Below the pieces are notes generated by a model. That model saw only the letters and a program-made list of their open reading frames with translations, was not told the origin of the DNA and did no database searches. A stretch of DNA of 64,000 nt from Gnetum montanum (taxonomy: Eukaryota > Streptophyta > Gnetopsida > Gnetales > Gnetaceae): NCBI GenBank assembly GCA_015680685.1, contig MNCI01012718.1, positions 597,366 through 661,365 of the forward strand. The letters run 5' to 3'. Positions 32,921-44,694 of this stretch are shown piece by piece. Numbering within the stretch: position 1 is the stretch's first letter; the number at the start of each line of letters is the position of its first letter. Both the position numbers and the translations under genes were made by a program.

Positions 32921-34912
32921 ATGTCTCTCTCACAAGACTATAATAATGCCACATCCAGTGAGGCAATTCATTGGAGAACCAATGAATATTATAACAATGA
33001 AGATTGGAGTACGCAACCTGAGGTGGCGGTTTCTTATAACCATAAACAAAGACAACATCATCCTAATGCATGAAAGCATAACTTACCCAATGACGATGAA
33101 CCCTACTGGCCACTACAAGCTTAACGGAAATACAAGAGGTTGTTCGAATAGCCTGCAGGCATCGTAAGGAAAGTTGTCTACCTGTGCTTGATTTAAACAA
33201 ATTTCCCAAGTTTTCAGGAGGCTATGATTCAAATCCGCAACAACATTTACAAGCCTTCTACGATGCCTATACATGGAACAATATTGATAATGGGTGGCAA
33301 AAGATTAAGCTCTTTGCTTTGACACTCGTTCGCCAAGCAAAAGTATGGTATAGGTCATTAAAACCAAAATCAATTCAACGTTGGCCGACAATGGTAGAAC
33401 TCTTCAATGAAAGATATCAAACCTATGCATCAGCCTTGAGGAGGTAAATCCAAGAATGGAAAGAAGTGCAACATGAACCCTTGGACATGGCCTTAGAAAG
33501 ATATTATGCACTGTTAAACAACTGCCCAGGCCATGGGTTCTCTAAGGAGAGGCTAATGTACCATATCATAGATGGGCTCTGTAATGAAACAAGGGAGACC
33601 CTAGGGATGTATGCCCAAGGTCAACTATATGAGCTACGAACCCATCAACTCCAAGAGCTTATTAAGTGGATAGCAAAAGAAGAAGGAGAAATAACTAAAT
33701 GGGAGAATGTTGAAGGTTCTCAACAAGACCAAAATCTCAACTTAACAAGGGTCCATGATCATGAAGAGGAGAAATCAACTCACTTCAAGGAGGTGGAATC
33801 ATCTTTGCCAATCCTACAATCACTAGATGAAATTGAGGCAAAGATTAATAAGATGACGAACTGGGCACATAAAAGATGTGGAGAATATGCCAACATTATT
33901 AGAGGACAAACTATGTCAAATCGAGAAATAGGACACGACACCACACAACAATCAAAAAAAATAAGTAGAAGAGAATAAGGATAAGAACTCAACTTCCAAT
34001 CATATGTATCAATGTAACGTTTTTCTGTATGATCACCCCAAAGGCCAATGTCCAGTTTTGTCACATTTACATAAGCATTGGGGAGGAATGTTACATCCAA
34101 ATTTCGTACAAACATACTGTGTCCAACCACAGTGGAAAAAACCTCAGTCGTGGGGGAGGCCACCGCCAACTGGACCATACCCTTCATATGTTGCAGCACC
34201 AAATGCTTATTATGTTCAACACCCTATTTCTCCAACGGGATCAGCATCATCTACCTCACCTCATCGTTATCATTCTCCTGATGACTATCCACCCATGTCC
34301 TCTCCAATAAGATCACCACCTCATGTGCCTTACACTTCTCCTCAACCTCAATATTCTTGTACTTCACCCCCTTCTACATCACCGCCAGCTATGCCAGGAG
34401 ATTTTGCACCACAACACCAACCTGCAAACGTTACTTGTGCTACTACTGTCAACAGTAGTGGAGGTCCTTCACAACATTGAAGGCATCCCTTCTTTAGACG
34501 TGACTATCGAAAGGGACACCACAGTTCATAAACCACTGCATCCGCCAACTCAGCACAAATCCAACACTGTGGTGCATCTTCCTCTTCGAACCCAACGCCT
34601 CATGTTACTCTATCTAGGCCACTAATCAACACTCCAACTACCATGGGGCCCAATGAATATTGCCACATGGGAAAACATGTTGATCCTTGCATACCATCTC
34701 ACGGTCACAAGTATCATAGTGGGTCAACTCCTTATAAATTAACCACATCTTATAACTTGCCCCACTATGTCAACTCTAATCAAGTGTGTGAACCCCAATG
34801 GGTTAAGTATGATCGGGTCCCAATATTTTCAACATGCAAGGATCCCCACCTTCCATTTATTAATTCTAGCCATGCTCAACCGTTTAGTTATGGGGGGTAT
34901 CCTCCATTCTAA
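32921..34912 (+). pseudogene. gag of element B
   Basis: It starts MSLSQDYNNATSSEA at 32921 and ends YPPF-stop at 34910-34912. A one-base loss near 33100 and a TGA near 34479 break it. The capsid-like core (33184-33600) shows LDLNKFPKFSGGY, WQKIKLFALTL, AKVWYRSL and FNERYQTYA, fitting retrotransposon Gag (PF03732). A charged linker follows, then a knuckle whose second cysteine is mutated to F (CNVFLYDHPKGQC, about 34010-34050), a P/S/H-rich region, and the conserved tail with HSGST and CKDP. It would assemble the particle that packages element RNA. C and D hold less damaged versions of some parts. Confidence 0.8.
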
Positions 34913-36181
34913 CAACACAGAATTAATAAATGTTTTTTTGTTTCTTTAATTTTTCAACTTTTTTTTTCAGTTTTTCACCCTTTTAATTTATTGTTTTATC
35001 TTTTTATCTTTTTGTCTTTTTATCTTTTTATGGGTAATCCCATCCATGAATAAAACACTCATGTGGCTCGTTGGTTGAGGTGTTATTCTATGCTATCGAT
35101 TTTTGGGTGATCAATTATTTGAACAACGAGCCCATCACATCCACCCAACCATATATTCTTGACATCATTAAAACTTAAAGTAATTTTGTGCTCATTGTGC
35201 CTAGAGTGAAGAATGATGGACTAAGAGGGAATGACCAGGGTGTGACATCAAGGGAACTTATGGATTCTTTTTGGTGACATTTGTAGGTGCTATCATGCAG
35301 CTTGGTTGTACTAAGATCCTTGTAGATCTAATGAAAAATGGGAGTGAGAGTATTAAAGGCACTCACAAAAACAAAAAACAAAAACAAAAAAAGAGAGACG
35401 AGAGGGAGAAGAAAGTGTGCCAAAGCAGCCAAACAAAAAAAAATATGTCGCAAAGAAGTTCCAAGTCACTCCTCCCTTGCACAAAATGCCAAGTGATCGT
35501 ACGCCTTGCTATCATGGTGCTCTTATGGTTGTCCATCATTGGATGAAATGATGCAATGTCACTGATCAGAGGAATGGACTTGGTCCTGATCTTGGAGCGA
35601 CGGGTTAATGACACCTTAATCATGCTTTGCACGCAGGATTCATTGTGCCCTGCATCAGTTATCTCACGTCCCAATCTCTGCAATCCCTTCTCCAATTCAT
35701 TCCATCTTGTTGTTCATGCATTTGTGACTCGTGTTTTGTATAGCGTTGAATTTATACCTCATCACAGTGGTATCGACATGTGTGTGTGTTGTTGCATCGG
35801 TATAGATTACATTTAACCCTGCTAGTGCCTACAGACATTTTAAGGTGTGGTTACGCAAGGGCATATAGGTTGGAACCTGCTTTGGGGAGGACCCACTTGC
35901 GTGACTTTTGTAATTTGTACTTGTTGCAAGCCACCACATCATCATATACCCTACGAGTACTTCATTGCCAAATCTATTCTTTCCTTTGTCATCATTTTAT
36001 CCAACGTTCCTCAAAACCAGGTCTGACATTAAAATTTTAGGGCAACTTCCTTGAAAAATCTCTAACTCTAAAATCACACTAAGTAAAGAAAGCAACATTT
36101 ATTAAAGGTAATGAGTAAGGTATGAAATCATTAAAAATTTTTCAGTAACCTTACTAACAATTGATTGTTGTTTGATTATAG
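34913..36181 (+). other. conserved non-coding middle region of B
   Basis: Homologous to the middle regions of A, C and D. It contains an A/G-rich run (35370-35410) and the block beginning GTCACTGATCAGAGGAATGG near 35559. The last bases hold a branch-point-like TACTAAC (36152-36158) and acceptor AG (36180-36181) directly before the ORF2 ATG. The palindrome-TATA module found in A is absent. Confidence 0.6.
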
Positions 36182-36624
36182 ATGGCCCCTAAAAGAAGAC
36201 AACAAGGAGGACCTTCTCACAGTGCAACCGAACGACCTGGAGGAGGCAGAGGCCAAGGACCTCATGCAGAACATGCAGAGCAAAAGGTAATCATTCAGCA
36301 TCCATCATGAAACTCCTATTACTGCATAATCTATCCAAGCAAATGGAGGAGAGGTCAAGGCCCAAGCCTATGAAGAGGAATGATAGCTATGTGCGGCATA
36401 GCATGTCAAGGCCAATTAAGTGTTCCTGCAGCTGTTATGTCCATGAAAAGTGTCGACTCCATCAAACATTGGAACATCAGCATGGATGGCTCATAATCCT
36501 CAAATAGAAGAGGAGAAACATCAGGTGCTTCTTCAATGGTATCAATCTTAGAAGCCTGATGCACAGAACAAAGGAAAGGCACCCATCGAGGAGCCACCAC
36601 TATCAGGAACCCCATGCGTTCCAC
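36182..36624 (+). pseudogene. ORF2 of B, internally deleted
   Basis: It begins MAPKRRQQGGPSHSATE, then joins directly to the last ~80 codons of ORF2 (HVKANQVFLQL..., EEPPLSGT). The PF20167-like domain and the coiled coil are missing. The same junction is present in D, so the deletion predates these insertions. A small shift near 36300 and several stops are present, and the usual stop after GTT is lost. Confidence 0.65.
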
Positions 36625-36777
36625 AAGTTTTGTCTTTTGTGTCTGTGTCCAAATTTTGTTTAATTCTCCACTACAGCATGAATAAATTTCTAGTCAGTCA
36701 ATAATCCCATACCTATCCACTGTGTATTCAATTGAGCTTGTTCCTCACTTTCTTTGACTCAAGAACAAGTTTTTACT

Positions 36778-36791
36778 CAGTCGTGGGGGTA
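36778..36791 (+). promoter_or_regulatory. polypurine tract of B
   Basis: CAGTCGTGGGGGTA abuts the 3' LTR. Confidence 0.75.
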
Positions 36792-37449
36792 TGATGTAGC
36801 GCTATATAGTTGATGCATTGACTAGGCTGCGTATACGGGGCCCCGTATATGCGGTCACATCGATGTGGCCCTATCGACACAGCCTTCCTGCATCGACGTG
36901 GCCCCATTTACACAGCCACCTATCCCGACCTATAAATAAGAGGGCCTTCCACCTTATTTAGGTAGGCTTCGAGCAGTTGTAGCGAAGCCCTTGCATTTTT
37001 TTTCAGAGGAGTTAGATTATTTTCCCAAGTGCATGCCCGCAGTGTGATGCTTGTAATTGTACGACATCTTTATTCGAGTGTGACGTACTTGCACGTGCAC
37101 ATGACCAGAAATAAAGATCGAGATTACTTCATCATTGCAGCATTCACTTAGTTTTAATAGTTTAATTATTATTGTTATTTATTGTTCTCTTAGTTAATAT
37201 TTCTTTATCGTCATTTACTATTACTGTTGTTAAATGTGGAATGAGTACGACTTAATCACGAGCATTCAAGTATGACTACTTGGTAACCTAGAAGCGTACC
37301 TAGGATCTATGCTTGGTAACCCTAGTAGTAGTCGTGCATGAGGTCCAAGATGTGTACGGATGATTAAGGAACAGATGCTCATCGCACTTAGGTTAGCTTA
37401 GACCTCATTTCCTATTACTCATTAGTTTAACCAAGATTATTTTCCATTG

Positions 37450-38413
37450 TGATGAGTGGCGAGGTACCCCTACACTCAACCATACGAAACGAGCGTCGCA
37501 TGTGTGATCCGGTCAAACTCCGCAGATGGACTAGTTATGGCACCTAGACAGTTATCCTTAGGTCGCAGTTCGCTATCTTCCCACCTGGACTAGTATTGCA
37601 TTTTTCATGTATGGTTTAGTCCAAATGAGGTGTATGATGTGTTTCCTAATATAAGCTACTCCTGAAGGCAGTGGAAAATAATATTAACTAATCTAAGCTA
37701 GGAGGAAAAGGGTAAGAAAATCTAATCTAGCCTAAGTGCGACGAGCAACTGATTCCTTGATCAACTGTACACATCTTGGACCTTGTGCACGACTACCACT
37801 GGGACTACCAAGCATAGATCCTAGGTACGCCATGCAGATCCCAAATACGCCACTGGGTTACCAAGCGTAGATCCTAGCTACACCACTGGGCTACCAAGCA
37901 GTCACACTTAAATGCTCGTAACCAAGTCGTACTCGTTCTGCGTTCTAGGAGTTTAAGGGTGAGAGAGAGAAAACAGTAAATAACATTAAATAAATAAAAA
38001 ATAAATAAATGACAAAGTGAATGCTGCAATGATGAAGTAATCTTGATCTTTATTGCCAGTCATGTGCGTGTCCAAGTACGGCACACTCGAATAAAGACAC
38101 CGTACAATTACATTCACCACACTGCGGGTAGACACAGGAAAAAATCTAACTCTGGAGGGATCAAACTGTCAGAGCCTCGCTACTCTAAAACCAGGATGCC
38201 AAATGAGGGAGAGATGCCTCTTATTTATAGAAATTACGGCTAACTGCGATATCGCGTACGCGATATAGCTGGCAGATGAGATATCGCGTACGCGATATCG
38301 TAGCCCATGAGATATCACATACGCGATATTGCAACCCATGATATAACATGGGTGCATTATCATGGGTGCCTTAACGCAATCTCCAGCAATATGAGCAATT
38401 TCATGTCTCATCA
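37450..38413 (-). repeat. 3' LTR of C
   Basis: 964 bp. Minus-strand TATAAATA at 38222-38229. The upstream palindrome array includes the 20-bp perfect palindrome GATATCGCGTACGCGATATC (38280-38299) and has one more unit than the partner LTR. Confidence 0.9.
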
Positions 38414-38585
38414 TACCCTCACGGCTGAATGAAAACTCGTCCTCAAGTTAAACTGAGAACAAGCTACATTGAATACATAGTGGATAGGTATGGGATTATT
38501 AGATGGAAAAATGGGATGATGCCGCAGTGTGGCAAGAAAAAAAAATAAAGACATAACACATAGAATATTTACAAAAATTTGGAAC

Positions 38586-39181
38586 TCATGTAGTTCCTGG
38601 TGGCAGTGACTCCTCCATAGGTGTCTTTCCCTTTTCTTGCACTCCAGGTCTTAGGATTTGATAGCATTGAAGTATGGCCTAGAATTTCTCCTCTTGTAGG
38701 CCTTGAGTGCCTTGGCATGTGTGTAAGTTTGCACTTGTGCCATAAAGGCAGCCTAGTCAGCCTTCTCTTTTTCTTTTGCCACCCTTTTATTCTCTATCAA
38801 CAGTTTATTAAGTTTCTTGATTCTGAAAGTGTCCAGCTGGTGCTAAGCAACCTTTGGCCCTGTATTCGAAAGGTTTAATACTTATGAAATGGCTTGAATA
38901 GAGAAATCAATGGTCACACCACAAATGTTAACCATGGTGCCTTCTTCTTCATTGTGCCAAAATTGATACATTTCCCCTAAGTACCAGGCACCGCTTTTAG
39001 AGAGGGTATCTCCTGCTTCTGCCTGCCTAGACCGTACGGTAGGAGGATCTTTTTGATGAATGCTGAATGATTGTTCCTCCTGTTCTGCATGTTGTTTGGC
39101 AAGGCCTTGTCTTCCACCTCTCTGAGATCGTTTCGTTCCACCTTGAACATGACCCTCCTGCTGTGCACGTTTCGGAGCCAT
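38586..39181 (-). pseudogene. ORF2 of C, with two internal deletions
   Basis: It starts MAPKRAQQEGHVQGG at 39181 and is open for about 99 codons (GAWYLGEMYQFWHNEEEG, VNICGVTIDFS), covering the start of the PF20167-like domain. It then jumps to a short coiled-coil piece (LNKLLIENKR, KEKEKADQAAF) and to the C-terminal end (SLPPGTT-stop at 38586-38588). These two gaps differ from the single deletion in B and D. Confidence 0.65.
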
Positions 39182-39413
39182 CTGCAATCACACGGGTCAA
39201 GCATTAGTAAGGTTGTTTAGGAAATTAAGTTATACCTTACTGCTTGCCTTATTAAAAGATCTTATGTTATAGCGTGTGATAGTGCCCAAAAATTGTAATA
39301 ATGGATCTTGTGACTTAGGTGGCTTCCCATTTAATTTTCTGGTATAACTAAGGGGATGAAATTATTTTTGACACATTTTATTCTTTATTTTATAACTAAT
39401 TACCCTTAATAAT
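39182..39413 (-). other. candidate 5'-UTR intron before ORF2 of C
   Basis: On the minus strand: donor GTAATT starting at 39413, branch-like TACTAAT (39203-39209) and acceptor CAG (39182-39184) directly before the ATG at 39181. It aligns with the intron proposed in A. Confidence 0.5.
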
Positions 39414-41019
39414 GTCCTTTGGGCGATGATGAATTTCAAAAAATTTATGTGCTATTCGGCATGTGCCCCCTCCCCCAAAACTAAGCTAAACACTTTGGGT
39501 TCAAGTAGGTTCAAACGGAATGAAAATCGGAGTACCAGCGAGCGAGTTATGGATATGAAAGCAAGGGACGCGTAATCGCAAGTCATAGAGAGGAATTTTG
39601 AAAAACTCCCCCTGCATGAGCAGTTGAAAATGATGTTGATTAGCACAGGGGGGTTACGTATATATATTTTTGTTGAAGTTAGGGCATTTAGAGAATGTAC
39701 TAAATTTTTAATATTTCTTTTGAAATTAAACAATGTAAACTAAGGACATTTGGACGATTGTTAAAGGGTTCCAGGGTAATTCAACTAGTTCTAAAGGCAC
39801 AAAAATTATGATGATGTGGAATTTATCAATAAGGACCTCGAATGGAAGAGAAAAAGGCTATGTGATGATTCATAGGAACGTTGAATTAGAGGGATAGTAA
39901 TAAGGGAAAGAATATCATGAAAAATTAAGTTGAGGGTAAGAAATTATGTGTTTGAACTAGAGAATTAGTGAAGATTACGAAAAATTACACAATTGGGTCC
40001 TCCCCAAAGCAGGTTTCAACCTATTATGCCCTTGTGTAACCACACTTAAAGTGTCTGTGGCCACTAGAAGGGTTAAATGTAATCCGCACCAACTCCACAA
40101 AACACACACATGTAAATATCACCGAAATGAGGTGAAAATTCTATGCTACACGGGACACGAGCTACAATTACACGAACAGTTAGATGAGACGAAGTGTAGA
40201 AAGGGATCGTAGAGATCGGGACATGAGGTGATTGACCCAGGGCACTATGAATCCTGCGTGTAAAGCATGATTAAGGTGTCATTAACCCATCGTTCCAAGA
40301 TCAGGACCAAGTCCATCCTTCTAATCAGTGACATCGCATTATGTCATCCCATGGCGAACAACTATGAGAGTACCATAACAAAAAGGCGTACAATCACTTG
40401 GCGTTTAGTACAAGGGAGGAGTGGTTTTTGTTTTATGGCACTTCTTTTTTTTTCTTCTTCTCTTTTTTTTCTCTCTTTACTGAATCCAGAGAAGCCGCCA
40501 ACCTTCAGGCATGGGTGCATGTCTTTCCAGTGGGACCTCCTAGAACAGCTTTTGGATTTTGAGTGCCCTTTTGATTACTCTTACTCCCATTTTTCGTTAG
40601 ATCTACAAGGATCTTAGTACAACCATATTGCATGATAACTCCCACGGAGGTCACCAAAGAGAATCCGCAAGTCCCCTTGATGTCACACCCTAATCATTCC
40701 CTCTTGGTCCATCCTTCTTCATTCTAGGTACAATGAACACAAAATTAATTTCAAGTTTTAGAAAATTCAAGAATATCACTGTACCCTCAAATAGAACCTC
40801 TTTATTTATAGAGTGGATGAGTGGATGTAGTGGGCTCACTGTTCCAAATAATTGACCACTCATGACTTAATAACATAAAACACACCTCAATCAATGATCC
40901 ACATGAGTGTTTTATTCGTAGATGAGATTACTTACACAAACATGAAAATACAACACAAAAAGATAAAACAAAAAGTTGAAAAATTAAAGAAATTGAAAAA
41001 TATTTATTAATCCTGCTTG
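39414..41019 (-). other. conserved non-coding middle region of C
   Basis: It corresponds to the middle regions of A, B and D. A TATATATA lies near 39660-39668 at the position of A's internal TATA box, but palindromes are not visible. There is a T-rich run at 40440-40480. No pol motif is seen. Confidence 0.55.
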
Positions 41020-42837
41020 TCATTGAAATGGGGGGTATCCTCCATGACTAGTCGGTTGAGTATGGCAAGGATTAATAAATGGGAAACGAGGATCCTTGCA
41101 TATTGGGAATATTGAAACTGGTCCATACTTATCACCTTGGATTTCACACACTTTATAATAAACACAGTGGGGAACTTCATACGATGTAGTTCCCGGATAA
41201 CGAGTGGACCCACTATGATGTTTAGGACCGGTAGATGGTATGCAAGGATTGGGCTGATGCCTCCCATGGTTGTGTTCATTGGGCCGTATGGTTGTTGGAG
41301 TGTTAGTTGGTGGTCTTGATAAAGTTACATGAGGCATTGGGTTCGAAGGTAAGGGTGCACCACAATGTGGGACTTGTGCTGACTTGGAAGGTGCAGTAGC
41401 CTCAGAATTGTGTTGTCCCTTCCTATGGCCGTGTTTAAAGAAAGGACACCTTTGATGTTGAGGAGGCTCTTCACTGCTATTAGTAGCAGTAGCACAAGTG
41501 TTGTTCGTGGGTTGCGGTGGTACAAACACCTTAGGAACAGTTGGTGGCATTGTGGAAGGAGGAAAAGGATGAGAATGCTGCAAGTTAGGAGGAGGATAAG
41601 GTGCACAAGGTGGTGGTTGTGTTGGAGGCATGGGCTGATAGTATGTGGAGAATGGTATTGTGGTGAGATAGAGTATGTTGGCCCAGTTAAAGAAATAGGG
41701 TGTTGAACGTGATAAGCGTTTGGATACAGAAAAGATGAAGGGTGCCTCCAGTCTAAGGGTGGTCTCCCCCACGACTGGGATTGTTGCCACTATGATCGAA
41801 CACAGTATCTCTGTACGAACTCTGGATGTAACGTGTTTCCCCAATGCTCATGTAGATGTAACAGTATTTGGCATTGGCCTTTGGGGTGATCGTATAGGCA
41901 TATGTTGCATTCATATGTATGATTGGTAATTGAGCGCTTATTCCCTTCGTTCTTTTTCTCCGAATGCCTATTATTTCATCCTGCTTCTTGGGTTGTCAAA
42001 ACTCTATCTCCAATGATGTTGATATATTCTCCACACTTTTGATTCATCCATTCCAACATCTTATTGNNNNNNNNNNNNNNNNNNNNNNNNNNNNNNNNNN
42101 NNNNNNNNNNNNNNNNNNNNNNNNNNNNNNNNNNNNNNNNNNNNNNNNNNNNNNNNNNNNNNNNNNNNNNNNNNNNNNNNNNNNNNNNNNNNNNNNNNNN
42201 NNNNNNNNNNNNNNNNNNNNNNNNNNNNNNNNNNNNNNNNNNNNNNNNNNNNNNNNNNNNNNNNNNNNNNNNNNNNNNNNNNNNNNNNNNNNNNNNNNNN
42301 NNNNNNNNNNNNNNNNNNNNNNNNNNNNNNNNNNNNNNNNNNNNNNNNNNNNNNNNNNNNNNNNNNNNNNNNNNNNNNNNNTATTGAGTTTGGTCTTAAC
42401 GATCTATACCATACTTTAGCTTGGTCAACGAGTGTCATAGGAAAGAGCTTCAGTTTTTGCCAACTGTTATCAATATTATTCCATGTGTAGGCATCATAGA
42501 AGGCTAGTAAATGTTGATGCGGATCTAAGTCATAGCCTCTTGAAAATTTGGGAAAGTTATTTAAATCAAGCCTGGGTAGTTGGCTCTCTTTACGATGCCT
42601 ACGTGAGATTTGAACAGCCTCTTGTATTTGCGTTAAGCTTGTAGTGGCTAGTGGGGGTTCATCGTCATCGGGTAAGTTAGGCTTTCGTGCGTTGTGATGA
42701 CATTGTTTTTGTTCATGCTTATAGGAAACTCCCACTTCAGGTTGTATACTCCAATCTTCATGGTCATATAGTTTGTTGGTTCTCCAATGAACTTCCTCAC
42801 TAAGTGTGGCGTTATTATTATCTTGTAGGAGAGGCAT
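41020..42837 (-). pseudogene. gag of element C
   Basis: From ATG at 42837 the frame is open for about 150 codons to a sequencing gap (MPLLQDNNNATLSEE, LDLNNFPKFSRGYDL, AKVWYRSL), covering the first part of the Gag core. After the gap, the knuckle CNICLYDHPKGQC (about 41870-41910) has C-X2-C-X3-H-X4-C spacing. A further 274-codon open stretch (41844-41020), in a shifted frame at its start, covers the proline-rich region and the conserved tail ending SHGGYPPFQ. It is the best preserved gag here. Confidence 0.75.
42067..42381. other. assembly gap (315 N)
   Basis: Undetermined bases inside gag of element C; the flanks are TTATTG and TATTGAG. The gap length may be nominal. Confidence 0.99.
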
Positions 42838-42950
42838 TGTTATGTGTGAGTTTATGTGACTTTTTAATAATTATTATTTTCTAAAGGATATATTGTTAAG
42901 TCCTTTACAGCAACCTTGTATGATATAACTACTCTAGATAACTAGCACCA

Positions 42951-42968
42951 TCCCCGGCATCGGCGCCA
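42951..42968 (-). promoter_or_regulatory. tRNA-Asp-type primer-binding site of C
   Basis: The minus strand reads TGGCGCCGATGCCGGGGA, one base inside the LTR. It is the best preserved copy, one mismatch from the tRNA-Asp 3'-end complement known for Athila-like elements. Confidence 0.85.
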
Positions 42969-42969
42969 A

Positions 42970-43916
42970 TGATGAGTGGCAAGGTACCCCTACACTCAAC
43001 CAAACGAAACGAGCATCACACGCACGATCCGGTCGAACTCCGCAGATGGACTAGTTGTGGCACCTAGACAGTTATCCTTAGGTCACAGTTCGCTGTCTTC
43101 CCACCTAGACTAGTATTGCATTTGTCACGTATGGTTTAGTCCAGATGAGGTGTATGATGTGTTTCCTAATCTAAGCTACTCCTGAAGGCAGTGGAAAATA
43201 ATATTAACTAATCTAAGCTAGGAGGAAAAGGGTAAGAAAATCTAATCTAGCCTAAGTGTGACGAGCAACCGATTCCTTGATCAACCGTACACATCTTGGA
43301 CCTTGTGCACGACTACCACTGGGACTACCAAGCGTAGATCCTAGGTACGCCACTAGGATTACCAAGCGCAGATCCCAAATACGCCACTGGGTTACCAAGC
43401 GTAGATCCTAGCTACACCACTGGGCTACCAAGTAGTCACACTTAAATGCTTGTAATCAAGTCGTACTCATTCCGCGTTCTAGGAGTTTAAGGGTGAGAGA
43501 GAGAAAAAAGTAAATAACATTAAATAAATAACAAATAAATAAATGACAAAGTGAATGCTGCAATGATGAAGTAATCTCGATCTTTATTGTCGGTCATGTG
43601 CATCTCCAAGTACGGCACACTCGAATAAAGACACCGTACAATTACATTCACCACACTGCGGGCAAACACGGGAAAAAATCTAACTCTAGAGGGATCAAAC
43701 TGTCAGAGCTTCGCTACTCTAAAACTGGGATGCCAAATGAGGGAGAGCTGCCTCTTATTTATAAAAATTGTGGCTGACTGTGATATTGCGTACACGATAT
43801 CGTTGGCAAATGAGATATCGCATACGCGATATCGCGACCCATGATATAACGTGGGTGCATTATCGTGGGTGCCTTAACGCGACCACCAGTAATATGAGCA
43901 ATTTCATGTCTCATCA
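42970..43916 (-). repeat. 5' LTR of C
   Basis: 947 bp, TGATGAGTGGC...CTCATCA on the plus strand. Minus-strand TATAAATA at 43756-43763. Compared by eye over the first ~330 bp with the 3' LTR, there are about 20 differences, 17 of them transitions. Confidence 0.9.
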
Positions 43917-44145
43917 CATTGTCTCTAGGAGTAGCATTAGTTAGGATCACATCATAATCTTCACTCTGGACTAAACCATACGTGACAAAGTAAATACTAG
44001 TCCAGGTGGGAAGACAACGAACTACGATCAACGTGTAACGATCTAGATACCACAACTAGCTTGTCCATGGAGTTCAACCGGATCATGCGTGAACGTTTGT
44101 ATTCGTATGGTTGAGCGTAGGGGTACCTAGCCGCTCATCACGTAC

Positions 44146-44694
44146 CATGCCGCAAACTATCATCACTCTTCTTCAAAAGATTTGGCCTTTTCTTTGAGTT
44201 CATGATAGTCTATTAATCTTTTGGCTAGATTTGTTGCTACATCCTTTTGCCCTTAGTAGTCAACCTTATCTACTTTTAGTTCTGAGTTTGCTACTTGAAG
44301 TTTTTCTAGAGCATATTTTCTGTCTGCAAACTTCTTCTCATATAAAGCATGAGTGGCTACTACTTGTTGTTCCAGTTCATTTTTGGGCCTACTTGCTATT
44401 AACATGGCCAGGTTAGCATAATGGAGGTTTGCTAATGCCATGTATTCTTTTAAGTCTTCTATGTGCAAGTCTCTATTTTTCACCTTCGGTTGATAGCTCT
44501 AGGCCATGCTGTCCAAGATGGGTTGCCAATCAGAATTTTGTGTTGCAATAGAATTAATTCTAGCCTTTCATTTGGATCTCTTTCTAATTTATCTATTTAT
44601 ATATGCCCACTTGGTCTCAGAGCCTTTCATGTTTCTTAGCCTCATTTTGTCATATGTTGATTTTAATAGCTAATTTTTGTCGAATTGTTTGTAC
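44146..44694 (-). pseudogene. ORF2 of G, coiled-coil piece
   Basis: It contains DLKEYMALANLHYANLAML, then NELEQQVVATHALYEKKF, matching A at about 4800-4980. Left of 44146 the frame continues at 31887 (FAAWYVKAN) across element B; right of 44694 it continues at 47761 across the SAUR-bearing insertion. Confidence 0.75.

Larger units (their letters stand above)
37450..43916 (-). mobile_element. element C: complete gypsy-type element inside the B LTR
   Basis: Minus strand, 6,467 bp including 315 N. 5' LTR 42970-43916, primer-binding site, gag, middle region, shortened ORF2, polypurine tract, 3' LTR 37450-38413. The target duplication CATTG is at 37445-37449 and 43917-43921. It is the innermost of three nested elements (G, B, C), so it inserted last of the three. 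Confidence 0.92.
31893..44140 (+). mobile_element. element B: non-autonomous gypsy-type LTR element
   Basis: 5' LTR 31893-32783, primer-binding site, gag 32921-34912, non-coding middle, shortened ORF2 at 36182, polypurine tract and 3' LTR 36792-44140 (split by element C). Without C it is about 5.8 kb. The target duplication CGTAC is at 31888-31892 and 44141-44145. It sits inside ORF2 of G in the opposite orientation. No pol gene is present. Confidence 0.9.
36792..44140 (+). repeat. 3' LTR of B, interrupted by element C
   Basis: Sequence 36792-37449 and 43922-44140 together match the 5' LTR of B. Element C and one CATTG copy lie between. Confidence 0.85.

Noticed and set aside
35064-35090. 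GTGGCTCGTTGGTTGAGGTG in the middle regions resembles a tRNA A box.
   Set aside because: No B box follows at a suitable distance in any copy and no cloverleaf can be drawn.
34913-36181. Looked for reverse transcriptase or integrase in the middle region of B and its relatives.
   Set aside because: No YxDD, HHCC or DD-E motif in any frame of any copy.
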